Shown piece after piece: positions 8,057 through 17,159 of a DNA stretch of 64,000 bases. The notes beneath the pieces are model-generated. The model did not search any database. It was not told the DNA's origin and was given only the letters and a program-made list of their open reading frames with translations. Positions within the stretch are counted from its first letter, which is position 1; every line of letters begins with the position of its first letter. The position numbers were made by a program, and so were the translations under genes. The DNA is from Parvimonas parva (GTDB lineage: Bacteria; Bacillota; Clostridia; Tissierellales; Peptoniphilaceae), in NCBI RefSeq assembly GCF_016552165.1, contig NZ_JACVDA010000010.1, positions 1 through 64,000 on the forward strand. Direction: 5' to 3'.

Positions 8057-9184
8057 TTACTTCGCAATAAACTCTAAAACTGCCTCTAAAGTTTTTTCCA
8101 TATCAGCAATTACTAAATATTCTTCTATTGTATGAATCTTATACATTCCAACGCCTAAAATCACAGAATTAAATCCATTTTTCAAGTAAATATTACCGTC
8201 GCAACCTCCACCAATTTTAATCGGTCTTGATTTAACACCAACTTTTTTATAAGCGTCCAAAACTCTATTAAGCAAAATATTTCCGTCAATTTGTTTTAGT
8301 GGTGGATAATCGTATTCTATGTTAATATCGCATTTAACTTCAAAGTCTTTTGCAGTTTCTTCAAAAATATTTACATAATTATCAACATTTTCTTTTGCCT
8401 CATCTTCATTCAAACATCTAACTTCCATTCTGATTTTACAATCTTTCGGAACGACATTTGTAGGAAATTCAGAAACAATACTACCGATATTTGAAGTTGT
8501 ATGGTCGTTAATTCTTCCTATCTTCATCTTTGAAATAGCATTACTCATTGCAACAATGGCACTTCTACCTTTTTCAGGCTCTATCCCTGCGTGAGAAGAA
8601 AGTCCCTCATAATGCACATTTATCTTATACATACAAGGTCCTTCAACTGCGACAGTATCACAGCCACCACCGTTATCAAGAACAAGCATATCCTTTGACG
8701 GCATAAAATCTTGTGGAATTTCTTCCCATTTAATTGACTTTGCACCCAAAAGTCCAACTTCTTCAGAAGGAGTTATAACGGCAAAAACATCGCTATGTGG
8801 TAAATTGCTTTCAACCAAAGATTCAAAAGTTTCTAAAATGATAGCAACACCACCCTTGTCATCTCCTCCTAAAGTTGTAGCAGTTCTAGTTTTAACAAGT
8901 CCGTCCTCAACATAAACGTCCAAATCTTTTGAAGGCTCAACAACATCAATATGAGCAGAAAGAGAAATAGGTTTTAAACTTTCATCATCAGAATTTTTTT
9001 CAAGTTTTGCGATAATTACCGGAGTATTTCCACCATATTCACTTGAATGGTCATGTAAAATGTATTTAACCCCAAGTTTTTCTAATCTTTCTACTACATA
9101 TTTCATAGCATTTATTTCATTTCTTGACGGAGAATAAATCTTTACCAAATCTAAAAATGTATCTAAAAGTCTTTCCTTATTCAT
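8057..9184 (-). CDS. M20-family metallopeptidase, PepT-like
   Basis: The 375-aa protein has the dinuclear zinc peptidase signatures of the M20/M28 clan: SLSAHIDVVEP near residue 95, GGDDKGGVAI near residue 127 and TPSEEVGLLGAK near residue 157, the last containing the catalytic glutamate pair. The internal lid-type dimerisation domain follows. It most resembles the PepT-like tripeptidase group but could act on other di- or tripeptides. It begins 1 nt after murF ends, so wall synthesis and peptide use are cotranscribed here. Confidence 0.85.
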   Translation of the reverse strand: MNKERLLDTFLDLVKIYSPSRNEINAMKYVVERLEKLGVKYILHDHSSEYGGNTPVIIAKLEKNSDDESLKPISLSAHIDVVEPSKDLDVYVEDGLVKTRTATTLGGDDKGGVAIILETFESLVESNLPHSDVFAVITPSEEVGLLGAKSIKWEEIPQDFMPSKDMLVLDNGGGCDTVAVEGPCMYKINVHYEGLSSHAGIEPEKGRSAIVAMSNAISKMKIGRINDHTTSNIGSIVSEFPTNVVPKDCKIRMEVRCLNEDEAKENVDNYVNIFEETAKDFEVKCDINIEYDYPPLKQIDGNILLNRVLDAYKKVGVKSRPIKIGGGCDGNIYLKNGFNSVILGVGMYKIHTIEEYLVIADMEKTLEAVLEFIAK

Positions 9185-9185
9185 C

Positions 9186-10556
9186 TTAAATCTCCTTTAA
9201 TTTTTCAATAATTTCTTCAAGTTTCATTCCTCTACTACCTTTAACCATAATCAAAGTATCTTCTGAAATAATTTCCCTAACTTTTTCGATAACTTCGCCT
9301 TTAGTTTCAAAGTAGAAAAGATTTTTTACATTGAAATTTCTATTTGCTCCATTGTAAATTTCTTTTGCCAAATCCCCAACACAAATTACATAATCAATTC
9401 TATCTCTATCAATTTTTTCGCCTACATTAAAATGTAACTTTTCTTCATTTTCTCCAAGCTCCAACATATCGGAAAGAATTAAAATCTTATTTTTATATCC
9501 TTTCATAGTATAGACAGTTTCGATACAAGACATCAAACTTTGTGGATTTGACTTATAACAATCGTTCAAAATGTCAAAACTTGGCAAATGCATTAATTCC
9601 ATTCTCATTCCTGTAAGTTTTACTTTTGAAAGTCCTTTTACAATACTTGCATAGTCCATACCCAAAAGTCCGGCAATAGTTATTGCAACCGAAACATTGT
9701 AGATTTGGTGTTTACCGATGAATGGAATACTATAAGCATATTCCCCTATTGAAAAACTACTTCCTGATTCGTCTGAACGAATTGGTCTAATGATTACGTC
9801 TGAATCTTCTCTAGTTCCAATCTTTATTACCCTTTGAGGAATTGAATATTCTCTTATAACTTCTCTTAAAATATCATCATCATTATTAAAAATGAAAATT
9901 CCGTCAGGCTTTAATCCCTCTAAAATTTCAAACTTTGCTCTTGCAATATTTTCCTTTGTTCCAAGTTCTAACAAATGACTATCGCCAATATTAGTAATAA
10001 CGGCTATATCCGGATTTGCAATATTTGTAAGAACACTAATTTCTCCGAAACGTTCCATTCCCATTTCCAAAACAATAGCCTCATCGTCCAAGTCCATTTC
10101 CATAATAGTCTTTGGAACACCAATTTCATTATTAAGATTTTTTGCAGTCTTATGAACTCTAAAATTTTCTTCTAAAATTGATGCTAAAATATCTTTTGTT
10201 CCAGTTTTTCCATTTGAGCCAGTTATTCCGATAACCTTAGACTTTGTAGCCTTTAAATAGCTATTTGCAAGTTTTTGATAAGCCTTTAAAGTATCATCAA
10301 CGACAATAATTCCTGCGTCAAGATAAGGAGTTGGGTGATTTTTATCCCACAAAGTTGCAATCGCACCTTTTTTTATAGCATCAAAAGCAAAAGTATGTCC
10401 GTCATACTTTGCTCCAACAAGTGGAATAAAAAGATTGTGAAGTTTTATATCACGAGTATCTGTTGAAACTCCCTCTACTATTACATCTTTCATGCTTGTA
10501 GTAACTAAATTTCCACCAACTATTTTAGCGATAGTTTCCAAAGTTGCTTTTAACAT
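9186..10556 (-). CDS. murF: UDP-N-acetylmuramoyl-tripeptide--D-alanyl-D-alanine ligase MurF
   Basis: MurF adds the D-Ala-D-Ala dipeptide to the UDP-MurNAc-tripeptide in the cytoplasm. The 456-aa chain shows the Mur ligase N-terminal domain (about 1-100), the ATP loop GITGSNGKTGTK near residue 108, the NEIGVP motif about 30 residues later, and the C-terminal domain with NDCYKSNPQS and a conserved SRGMKLE near the end. The gene directly follows ddl (2 nt), which makes the dipeptide substrate. Confidence 0.96.
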   Translation of the reverse strand: MLKATLETIAKIVGGNLVTTSMKDVIVEGVSTDTRDIKLHNLFIPLVGAKYDGHTFAFDAIKKGAIATLWDKNHPTPYLDAGIIVVDDTLKAYQKLANSYLKATKSKVIGITGSNGKTGTKDILASILEENFRVHKTAKNLNNEIGVPKTIMEMDLDDEAIVLEMGMERFGEISVLTNIANPDIAVITNIGDSHLLELGTKENIARAKFEILEGLKPDGIFIFNNDDDILREVIREYSIPQRVIKIGTREDSDVIIRPIRSDESGSSFSIGEYAYSIPFIGKHQIYNVSVAITIAGLLGMDYASIVKGLSKVKLTGMRMELMHLPSFDILNDCYKSNPQSLMSCIETVYTMKGYKNKILILSDMLELGENEEKLHFNVGEKIDRDRIDYVICVGDLAKEIYNGANRNFNVKNLFYFETKGEVIEKVREIISEDTLIMVKGSRGMKLEEIIEKLKEI

Positions 10557-10558
10557 AA

Positions 10559-11632
10559 TTACCCCCTATTTGTAGTCAAAGAATCTTTTTCTTTTTTATT
10601 TTCAATCGCAAGTTCGATTAATTCATCCAAAAAATCACTATAAGTTTTATCAAAAGTTTTCATATACATTGCCGGAGCCATAGAAACAGCAGTCATTCCC
10701 GGAATTGTATTAATTTCATTTACAAGCATTTTTCTGTCGCTATCTCTTACAAAAATATCAACTCTTGCAAATCCCTTACAGTTTGTAACAGCATAAGCTC
10801 TCTTTGCAACGGATTGAATTTCTTTAATTTCTTCTTCCGATAAATCCCAAGGGATAATATGATCAGTTGTTTCATCTAAATATTTTGCCTCATAGTCAAA
10901 AAACTCACGAGTAACCTTAACCCCACCTGGCAAACTTGCTTTTAAAACATTATTTCCCATAACTAAAACTTGAAGTTCATCTCCAACAACTGCCTCTTCA
11001 ACCAAAACTCTAGTATCAAACTTAAATGCTTCAATCAAAGCTGATTCTATTTCTTCCTTTTTGTTTACCTTTGTAACACCTACACTTGAACCAGCATTAC
11101 AAGGCTTAACAAAAGAAACTTCTCCAATTTTTTCTAAAATATTTTTTATTTGTTTATCTTTATCTTTATCAAACTCATACTTTGTAACCAAATAATATTC
11201 AGGTTGTAAAATTCCATTACCTGCAAAAACATCATTCGCAGTTCCCTTATCCATACAAACAGCAGAAGATAAAACATTATTTCCAACATAAGCAATATCC
11301 ATTATATCGAAAAAGCCTTGAATAGTTCCGTCCTCTGAAAAAGTTCCATGCATTGCAGGGAAGAAAATTGCATTTTCATTTACAAAGTCATTTGCAAAAA
11401 ACTTTGAAATAGAATCACAAACAGCCCCACTTCCTTCAAGTACAATTTCACTTTCATTTTCAATATTTTTTGTATTTTCTCCTAAATAATTCCAACGACC
11501 ACATTTATCTACATAAATAGGAAATATTTTGTACTTATTTCTATCTAAATTATTTATAACGGACTTTGCAGTCAACACAGAAATTTCGTGTTCTGCACTC
11601 TTTCCGCCATATAGTAAATATAAATTTTTCAT
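10559..11632 (-). CDS. ddl: D-alanine--D-alanine ligase
   Basis: An ATP-grasp ligase of 357 aa, it forms D-Ala-D-Ala for peptidoglycan. Features are the N-terminal LLYGGKSAEHEIS motif (residues 6-18), PCNAGSSVGVTKV in the ATP-grasp loop, KASLPGGVKVT, and the C-terminal RVDIFVRD...NEINTIPGMT metal/substrate motif. The ATG has an AAAGGAG site 8 nt upstream. It is the first gene of the ddl-murF-M20-M16 operon. Confidence 0.95.
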   Translation of the reverse strand: MKNLYLLYGGKSAEHEISVLTAKSVINNLDRNKYKIFPIYVDKCGRWNYLGENTKNIENESEIVLEGSGAVCDSISKFFANDFVNENAIFFPAMHGTFSEDGTIQGFFDIMDIAYVGNNVLSSAVCMDKGTANDVFAGNGILQPEYYLVTKYEFDKDKDKQIKNILEKIGEVSFVKPCNAGSSVGVTKVNKKEEIESALIEAFKFDTRVLVEEAVVGDELQVLVMGNNVLKASLPGGVKVTREFFDYEAKYLDETTDHIIPWDLSEEEIKEIQSVAKRAYAVTNCKGFARVDIFVRDSDRKMLVNEINTIPGMTAVSMAPAMYMKTFDKTYSDFLDELIELAIENKKEKDSLTTNRG

Positions 11633-11720
11633 AATTAAAACTCCTTTTAAAAAATATAAAATATTACTTTATAGTATAACATAAATTGAGATTTTTTCAT
11701 AATTTAAGAATTATTTTTCA

Positions 11721-11755
11721 TTAAAAAAGTGATTTTAAAACAAATCACTTTTTTA
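11721..11755 (-). terminator. Terminator of the prfA operon
   Basis: AAAAAGTGATTT and AAATCACTTTTT flank a short loop at 11724-11754 and T's follow on the minus strand. It is symmetrical and might also act on the other strand. Confidence 0.8.
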
Positions 11756-11802
11756 AAATTAATATTATATTTTAAATTATCTAAACAATAATCAATAAAC
11801 AT

Positions 11803-12573
11803 CTAATTCTCAACTTTTTTGTTTATTATTTTAAATTTTCCATCTCTTGATTTCATAAAGTAGGAATGTACTAGGTAAAGCGAAAAATTCAATATTATCA
11901 TCATAATTGATATATATGTGATTGGGTGCAATTTACAAGCCACTTCTTTAAAGATTGGTGGTTCTGATAGGAATGCATAATTGCAATTTGTAAAGTTGTT
12001 AAAGATTATTATAGCTATGTGTAAAAGATTCGTAAACACAAAAACTTCCATATATTTTTGGAATGAAATTTCTATTTCTTCAACAAAGAATATATAACAG
12101 CTTACCCAAAGCAAGAATATATGTCCGACAAAGAAACTTATCCAAGTATAATGTGGGAATATAAATTTATCCAGCTCTGGAGATAGTAATGCAACTATTG
12201 AGCCTACAAAACCTAAATAAATTCCGATTCTTTTAGCTTTGTTGCTATCAAAAAACACTCCATATATCAAGCATATAATCGCAACTCTACAATCATATAG
12301 CGGTAGGCTTGTTTCTATTGAAAATGAGCCACTTGTTAAATACCAAGCATATAATATAAATTGTTGTAAAAATAGTATAATCACAAAAATCTTTAAAATA
12401 TTTTTATTGCTATTTTTAAATGTATCTCTATGTCTATAAATCAAAATTGCACCTATAAAGGCAATCAAAACGAGTGAAATATGTGTTGTTCCATATTTTA
12501 CTATATCTCGTCCTTCAGGTTCAGACCTAAAGAAATAAACTATAAAATCTAAAAATCTTTCTAAAAAATTCAA
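11803..12573 (-). CDS. YwaF/TMEM164-like multi-pass membrane protein
   Basis: The 256-aa protein has about six to seven hydrophobic segments. It shows the LPLYDCRVAI and late NCNYAFLSEPP motifs of the TIGR02206/YwaF family, related to eukaryotic TMEM164. Bacterial members have no settled function; an acyltransferase-type role has been discussed for the eukaryotic relative. It is third in the prfA operon, 2 nt after the C39 peptidase gene. Confidence 0.8.
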   Translation of the reverse strand: MNFLERFLDFIVYFFRSEPEGRDIVKYGTTHISLVLIAFIGAILIYRHRDTFKNSNKNILKIFVIILFLQQFILYAWYLTSGSFSIETSLPLYDCRVAIICLIYGVFFDSNKAKRIGIYLGFVGSIVALLSPELDKFIFPHYTWISFFVGHIFLLWVSCYIFFVEEIEISFQKYMEVFVFTNLLHIAIIIFNNFTNCNYAFLSEPPIFKEVACKLHPITYISIMMIILNFSLYLVHSYFMKSRDGKFKIINKKVEN

Positions 12574-12575
12574 AA

Positions 12576-13484
12576 CTACTCTCCCTTACTAAAAGACCAT
12601 GCGTTTTTTATCTGTGGTTTTAATCTTTCAAAAGTCCATGTATCATTTGTATTTTGTGGACTGTTCGGGTCATTTATTATAAAATTCCCTTGTTCATCAA
12701 CCCCAACTAATACAATATAATGTCCGATTGTTGAAAAATCTCCTTTACCAACATTAACAATTATCGGTCTTCCACTTTTTAATTCGTTTTTATAAACTTG
12801 TTCATCATTTCCTACTTCTTTTACTGTTAGTCCATATTTTTTAGGAACTTCAGTAAAATATTTCCAACCGGTACCTGCTCCCTCTGCATATTCTTCATAC
12901 TTTGCAAGTTCAACAGGCGTAATGGAATTATCTTTTGAAAGTCCTGAAACTACCATAGCCATACAAGTTGGGCCACAACCATTTATCGCTATATTTTCAT
13001 CAGTATATTTTTTTTGTCCCCAACGTCTATCCCATTGTAAATAGTATGGAATACTTCTTTTAAAGTCAACACTTTCTCCGGTAAAATTATCTATAACTTT
13101 ATTTTCTAATTTATCTTTTACAAAAAGTTTAGCAGATGGATTTCTGTAAAGCAAAGCTAAATACCCAATACTAAGTTTATTTTCGCTTTTTAAAATTTCT
13201 TTAATGTCTTTATCAGTGGTATTTTTTAACCCGTCACGAATAATCTTTTCGTTCAAAAGATTAATTTTATTTCCACCATTAACTTTAGTTGACAGCTTTT
13301 TTACATCTATTCCATTTGCATTTAAAGTTGTGTCTGTTTTGGTTGTAGTTTCTTCTTTTTTTGTTACATCAACTTTAATTTCTTTTTTAGAAAACGCAAA
13401 ATTAAAAAACACAAATATCCCAAAGGTATAAAGTGCAAGAAAAACACCAAATTTTACTAACTTATTTTGTAAATTAGAATTCAC
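12576..13484 (-). CDS. Membrane-anchored C39-like cysteine peptidase
   Basis: The 302-aa protein has one N-terminal membrane segment (residues about 10-30), a linker rich in charged residues, and a C-terminal peptidase_C39_2 domain from about residue 150. The catalytic cysteine is in NGCGPTCMAM, the histidine in STIGHYIVLVG, and the aspartate/asparagine in NFIINDPNSPQ. The domain would face the outside. It lies 3 nt after prfA. Substrate is unknown; there is no adjacent bacteriocin precursor or ABC transporter, so peptide-leader processing is not supported. Confidence 0.85.
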   Translation of the reverse strand: MNSNLQNKLVKFGVFLALYTFGIFVFFNFAFSKKEIKVDVTKKEETTTKTDTTLNANGIDVKKLSTKVNGGNKINLLNEKIIRDGLKNTTDKDIKEILKSENKLSIGYLALLYRNPSAKLFVKDKLENKVIDNFTGESVDFKRSIPYYLQWDRRWGQKKYTDENIAINGCGPTCMAMVVSGLSKDNSITPVELAKYEEYAEGAGTGWKYFTEVPKKYGLTVKEVGNDEQVYKNELKSGRPIIVNVGKGDFSTIGHYIVLVGVDEQGNFIINDPNSPQNTNDTWTFERLKPQIKNAWSFSKGE

Positions 13485-13487
13485 TGG

Positions 13488-14558
13488 CTACTCCGTAATC
13501 GCAAGCATCTTCTTTGCTTGGTCGCTTGTAATTAATGCATCTATCATATCAGAAATATCTCCGTTTAAGAAACTGTCTAATTGATAAATAGTCATATTGA
13601 TTCTGTGGTCTGTAACTCTTCCTTGTGGAAAGTTGTATGTTCTAATTCTTTCAGACCTATCTCCTGAACCTATTTGTGATTTTCTTGCATCAGCAATATC
13701 TTTATTTTGTTCTTCTTGGTATTTTTCATATAATCTTGACTTCAAGATTTTCATTGCTTTATCTTTATTTTTAAGTTGTGATTTTTCATCTTGACAAGTA
13801 ACAACAAGCCCTGTCGGTATATGTGTAATTCTTACTGCAGAGTCTGTTGTATTTACACATTGTCCACCGTTACCACTTGCTCTATAAACGTCAATTCTAA
13901 GGTCATTTTGATTTATTACAACATCAACATCTTCAACTTCAGGTAAAACTGCAACAGTTGCAGCAGAAGTGTGAATTCTACCACTTGATTCAGTAGCAGG
14001 AACACGTTGAACTCTGTGAACTCCACTTTCATATTTTAACTTTGAATATGCTCCTTGACCTTTAACTAAGAAAACTACTTCTTTGATACCTCCGACACCT
14101 TGTTCGGAAATACTCATTATTTCAGTTTTCCATCTTTGTTTATCAGCAAACATTCTATACATTCTTAAAAGATCCTCAGCGAAAAGTCCTGCCTCATCTC
14201 CACCTGTACCGGCTCTAACTTCCATAAATACGTTCTTATCATCATTAGGGTCTTTAGGTAACAATAGGATTTTTAATTCTTGTTCTTCACTTTCGATAGA
14301 TTCTTCAAGCATCGAAATTTCTTCCTTAACAAGCTCTTTCATATCCTCATCTAAGCCTTCTCTTAACATTTCCTTGTTTTCTTCAAGTTCTTTTTTATGT
14401 TTAGAATATTCTTTATATTTTTCAATGATTGGTTTCATATCTCCATGCTCTTTAGCAAGTTTTTGCCAAACATTCATATCTTTCATAATTTCAGGATCTA
14501 TAATCTTTCTTTCAAGCTCCTCAAATTTTTCAATTAATAATTCTAATTTATCAAACAA
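13488..14558 (-). CDS. prfA: Peptide chain release factor 1
   Basis: RF1 recognises UAA/UAG and triggers peptide release. The 356-aa chain has the PAT tripeptide anticodon ([10 protein letters not shown]) rather than the SPF of RF2, and the catalytic GGQ loop ([15 protein letters not shown]). The start is TTG at 14558 behind GGAGAG with an 8-nt gap. UGA codons used for selenocysteine in this genome (15846 and 55214 genes) are outside RF1 specificity, as expected. It heads a three-gene operon. Confidence 0.96.
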   Translation of the reverse strand: MFDKLELLIEKFEELERKIIDPEIMKDMNVWQKLAKEHGDMKPIIEKYKEYSKHKKELEENKEMLREGLDEDMKELVKEEISMLEESIESEEQELKILLLPKDPNDDKNVFMEVRAGTGGDEAGLFAEDLLRMYRMFADKQRWKTEIMSISEQGVGGIKEVVFLVKGQGAYSKLKYESGVHRVQRVPATESSGRIHTSAATVAVLPEVEDVDVVINQNDLRIDVYRASGNGGQCVNTTDSAVRITHIPTGLVVTCQDEKSQLKNKDKAMKILKSRLYEKYQEEQNKDIADARKSQIGSGDRSERIRTYNFPQGRVTDHRINMTIYQLDSFLNGDISDMIDALITSDQAKKMLAITE

Positions 14559-14598
14559 AATATATCTCTCCTTTTAAATTTACAATTAATCAACCTAT

Positions 14599-14628
14599 AT
14601 TATATCACAATTTCTTTATTATAAGCAA
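14599..14628 (-). promoter_or_regulatory. prfA promoter
   Basis: TTGCTT (14628-14623) and TATAAT (14604-14599) are separated by 18 bp on the minus strand, about 40 bp before the TTG start. Confidence 0.65.
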
Positions 14629-14654
14629 ATTAATGTAATAAAAAAGTTTTTCAA

Positions 14655-14692
14655 CAAAAAAAGCTGTTATAAACTAATTATAAACAGCTTTT
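14655..14692 (-). terminator. Terminator of the GA-module protein gene
   Basis: AAAGCTGTT and AACAGCTTT arms flank an AT-rich loop. Seven T's follow on the minus strand. Confidence 0.85.
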
Positions 14693-14751
14693 CTTTCTCT
14701 TTAATACAAAACTCTCCCCAAAAATTCGAATTAAATAATTTATCTAAAATT

Positions 14752-15453
14752 TTATTTAGACTTAACATTTTCAAGCATTCTTTGAATTCTTTGAACTGGA
14801 GCTTTTGAATTCATCATTCTTAATGCAGATCTAACTCCGTTAGCATCTTCTTTACTAATCGCTTGCTTTTCTTCTAATTTTTGTAATAAGCTTCTAACTT
14901 CTTCTTTTAAAGCAAAAAGTTCTTGATTTTGCATTTCTTTTTTAGTAAATGCCTCTTCAGATTGTGTTCTGGCTTTTTCAAGAATTTCCCTAACTTTTTC
15001 AACACTTTGTGCTTTATTTACTTCGTCAGTTAACATATTTCTTGTTTTGTTGTCAAGATGAGTTTTTGAAATCAAAGAAACAACTTCTTTTTTATATCTT
15101 TCTAATCTTTCAGCTTTAATTTGTTCCGGAGTTTTTACCTTAGCAGGTATTGTTACTCTTGGAGTTTTAAGCTTATTTAATAAGTTCTTTAAAGCATATT
15201 CTGATTTCATCATCTTTGATGCGTTTTTAATTGCATTAGCATCATTTTGTGATATTTTTTTGTTATTAACTGCCTCATTGGCTTTTTGTTCAATTTCAGT
15301 TCTTAAAACTGAAATATTATCGACTTGTGCATTAGTTTGTTGTGTACCAAAAGCAAATGCAAATCCACACAATACTGATACCAATCCAACTGATAATTTT
15401 CTGGAAAGATATTTTTGTTTTGTATTTGCATTTTCTCTAGATATAATTTTCAT
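14752..15453 (-). CDS. Secreted helical protein with GA-like (albumin-binding) module and YSIRK-like signal
   Basis: The 233-aa protein starts with LSRKLSVGLVSVLCG inside the signal peptide (residues about 17-31), close to the YSIRK-G/S type used by Gram-positive surface proteins. Residues about 118-165 resemble the three-helix GA module of protein G-like albumin-binding proteins (ISKTHLDNKTRNMLTDEVN, then AQSVEKVREILEKA). Segments near 50-95 and 185-232 share an ISxxDAN...MMxS pattern and look like diverged copies. There is no LPXTG anchor or membrane tail, so it is probably released or loosely wall-bound. Albumin binding is inference. Confidence 0.65.
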   Translation of the reverse strand: MKIISRENANTKQKYLSRKLSVGLVSVLCGFAFAFGTQQTNAQVDNISVLRTEIEQKANEAVNNKKISQNDANAIKNASKMMKSEYALKNLLNKLKTPRVTIPAKVKTPEQIKAERLERYKKEVVSLISKTHLDNKTRNMLTDEVNKAQSVEKVREILEKARTQSEEAFTKKEMQNQELFALKEEVRSLLQKLEEKQAISKEDANGVRSALRMMNSKAPVQRIQRMLENVKSK

Positions 15454-15512
15454 ATAATCTACCCCCTAAAATATTTTTGTCACAAAAGCGACTTCGTACA
15501 TTTTAAACCCCT

Positions 15513-15533
15513 AACCTTAAAACAACCTTAAAA
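15513..15533 (-). promoter_or_regulatory. Direct repeats, possible response-regulator site
   Basis: On the minus strand TTTTAAGGTT occurs twice in the same orientation with starts exactly 11 bp apart (15533-15524 and 15522-15513). They lie just upstream of TTTAAAAT, a plausible -10 for the GA-module gene that lacks a good -35. Tandem repeats at 11-bp spacing are what OmpR/PhoB-family regulators bind, so activated expression is likely. The regulator is not in the window. Confidence 0.5.
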
Positions 15534-15553
15534 ATATAAACAAAATTTAAAGC

Positions 15554-15586
15554 AAAAAAATAGCTATGTAAAAATTTTACATAGCA
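15554..15586 (-). terminator. Terminator of the betaine reductase operon
   Basis: GCTATGTAAAA and TTTTACATAGC (15563-15585) form a long hairpin. The minus strand then reads TATTTTTTTG. It is about 260 nt after the grdH-like stop, leaving a long 3' untranslated region. Confidence 0.82.
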
Positions 15587-15763
15587 TATCTTCCTAATAA
15601 ATTTTAAGTATGGTATTTGCGTTCTAGTTGTAAGGTCTGTTATTAGTGTGATTATATCTATTTAAATTAATTTAAAATTCAAATACTATTTTAATGTACT
15701 TCCTTTATACCATTGTATGTAAATATTATTTATATACAAAAATATTTTTTATCTTTCAAATCC

Positions 15764-15838
15764 CTTCCCAACTATTTTGTTGGGAAGTAGATTTAAAAAT
15801 TTTGACTCTTATAGCAAAGCTAAGGAAGTGAAAGAGTC
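15764..15838 (-). other. 3' untranslated hairpins after the grdH-like gene
   Basis: Two further hairpins lie just after the reductase stop: GACTCTT/AAGAGTC (15804-15810 with 15832-15838) and CTTCCCAAC/GTTGGGAAG (15764-15772 with 15779-15787). Neither has a good T-run, so they may protect the 3' end rather than terminate. Between 15590 and 15763 I see nothing but AT-rich sequence. Confidence 0.45.
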
Positions 15839-15845
15839 TTTAAAT

Positions 15846-17156
15846 TTATTTGAACACTGTTTGTTCTTGAACATCAGTAGCTAATGATTCTAAAGCTAAT
15901 TTTGTTCTTGAATAACGTAATTTGTATTGTTCTTCCTTACTTGTACTAGGGTCTCCTAGTGGATAAGGAATTGAGATTGTTGGAACAATTCTGTTTGTAC
16001 CAACTGTCATTGCAACTGGAACTAAGTTACACATTTGTACGATAGGGATTCCCGCCTTTTCGATTTCTTTTACTATCGTTGCACCGCAACGTGTACAAGT
16101 ACCTCAAGTAGAAACCATGATACAACCGTCAACTCCAGCCTCTTGAAGTTTAGCTAACATTTCTTGTCCCATTCTCTTTGCTTCTGCTTGTGTAGTTCCT
16201 GTTCCTACTGTTGAATAGAAATATTCATGTAGTTCTCCAAAAACTCCTTCATTTTTAAGGTCAACTAATACGTCCCAAGGAACGATTACATTAGGGTCAG
16301 CATCTGCAGCTGCAGGGTCAAATCCGGCATGGATTGTTTTAAACTCGCCACCTTTTAATCTTTCCATTGATGAACAGTCATAACGTCCCCATCTTGTAGC
16401 TGATGCAGATTGAATTCTATCAGGGTTATCAACAGGAACGATACCACCTGTATTTAATACGGCGATTTTAGCTTTCTTTAAATCTTTTAATGGACTTGCT
16501 ATTGGTACTAAATCTTTTTTAGGAATTGGAAGTTCTGTAACATATTCTTCTCCTGCAATTTTCTTAAGTAACATATCAACTCCACGTCTTGATGCTGAAA
16601 CTGGTTCTTCTAACCAAACTTGGTGTCTGATTCCTCTTTCAAAGTAACCTTCAGCTTTAGCACCTTTAGTTTCTTCTCCAGCTAATAATTTATTTACATA
16701 AAGAGCCATTTTTTCTGTATCTTTTTTAACAAAAGCAGCTGAGTTTCCACCTTCAAAAACAGGCATTTTAAGTTTAAACATTTCAACTCCAGGGTTTTCA
16801 ACATGCATTGAAGTTACAACAGGAACATTGAATTTTTCTTTTACTGCCTCACAGATATTTCCACAAGCAACACCGTAACGTCCGGCTTGGAATGCAGGTC
16901 CTGCAATAAATACATCAAATTCTAAATTTTCTAACATAGCTAAGATTTCATCTATAGCATCTTGTGTGTTAGAGCCCATATAGTTATCTCCACAAATAAC
17001 TGTATGAGTAATTTCAGCGTCTAATTTTGCTTGTAATGCAATACCAGGGCCTACCTTTCCTTCTTTTAATTCAGGCTTGAAATCTGCCCTATCTTCTCCA
17101 CCAATACCGGCAAAGAATTGATTTATATAATGAATTGCTTTTTTCATACTTAACAC
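15846..17156 (-). CDS. grdH: Betaine/glycine reductase component B, selenocysteine subunit (GrdH/GrdB/GrdF family)
   Basis: The gene is interrupted by an in-frame UGA at 16106-16104. Reading it as selenocysteine (residue 351 of 436) joins MVST and GTCTRCGATIVKEIEK, the UxxCxxC centre of this family, and the sequence continues in frame to a TAA at 15846. A hairpin right after the UGA (CGTTGC-GGT-GCAACG, 16091-16077) fits a bacterial SECIS. The subunit attacks the C-N bond of its substrate and passes the carboxymethyl group to selenoprotein A. Location 3 nt after the GrdI-like gene and behind a betaine-type transporter favours betaine. Glycine or sarcosine versions cannot be excluded by eye. 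Confidence 0.9.
16077..16106 (-). promoter_or_regulatory. Sec UGA codon and SECIS-like hairpin in grdH
   Basis: The UGA occupies 16106-16104. After 12 nt a 6-bp perfect stem CGTTGC/GCAACG closes a GGT loop. Position and a G/U-bearing apical loop agree with bacterial SECIS elements bound by SelB. Confidence 0.75.
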
Positions 17157-17159
17157 CTC

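Noticed and set aside
16104-16106. UGA as a real stop that splits the reductase into two genes (15846-16034 and 16104-17156).
   Set aside because: The two reading segments are in the same frame, join into the UxxCxxC motif of GrdB/GrdH proteins, and a SECIS-like hairpin follows the UGA.
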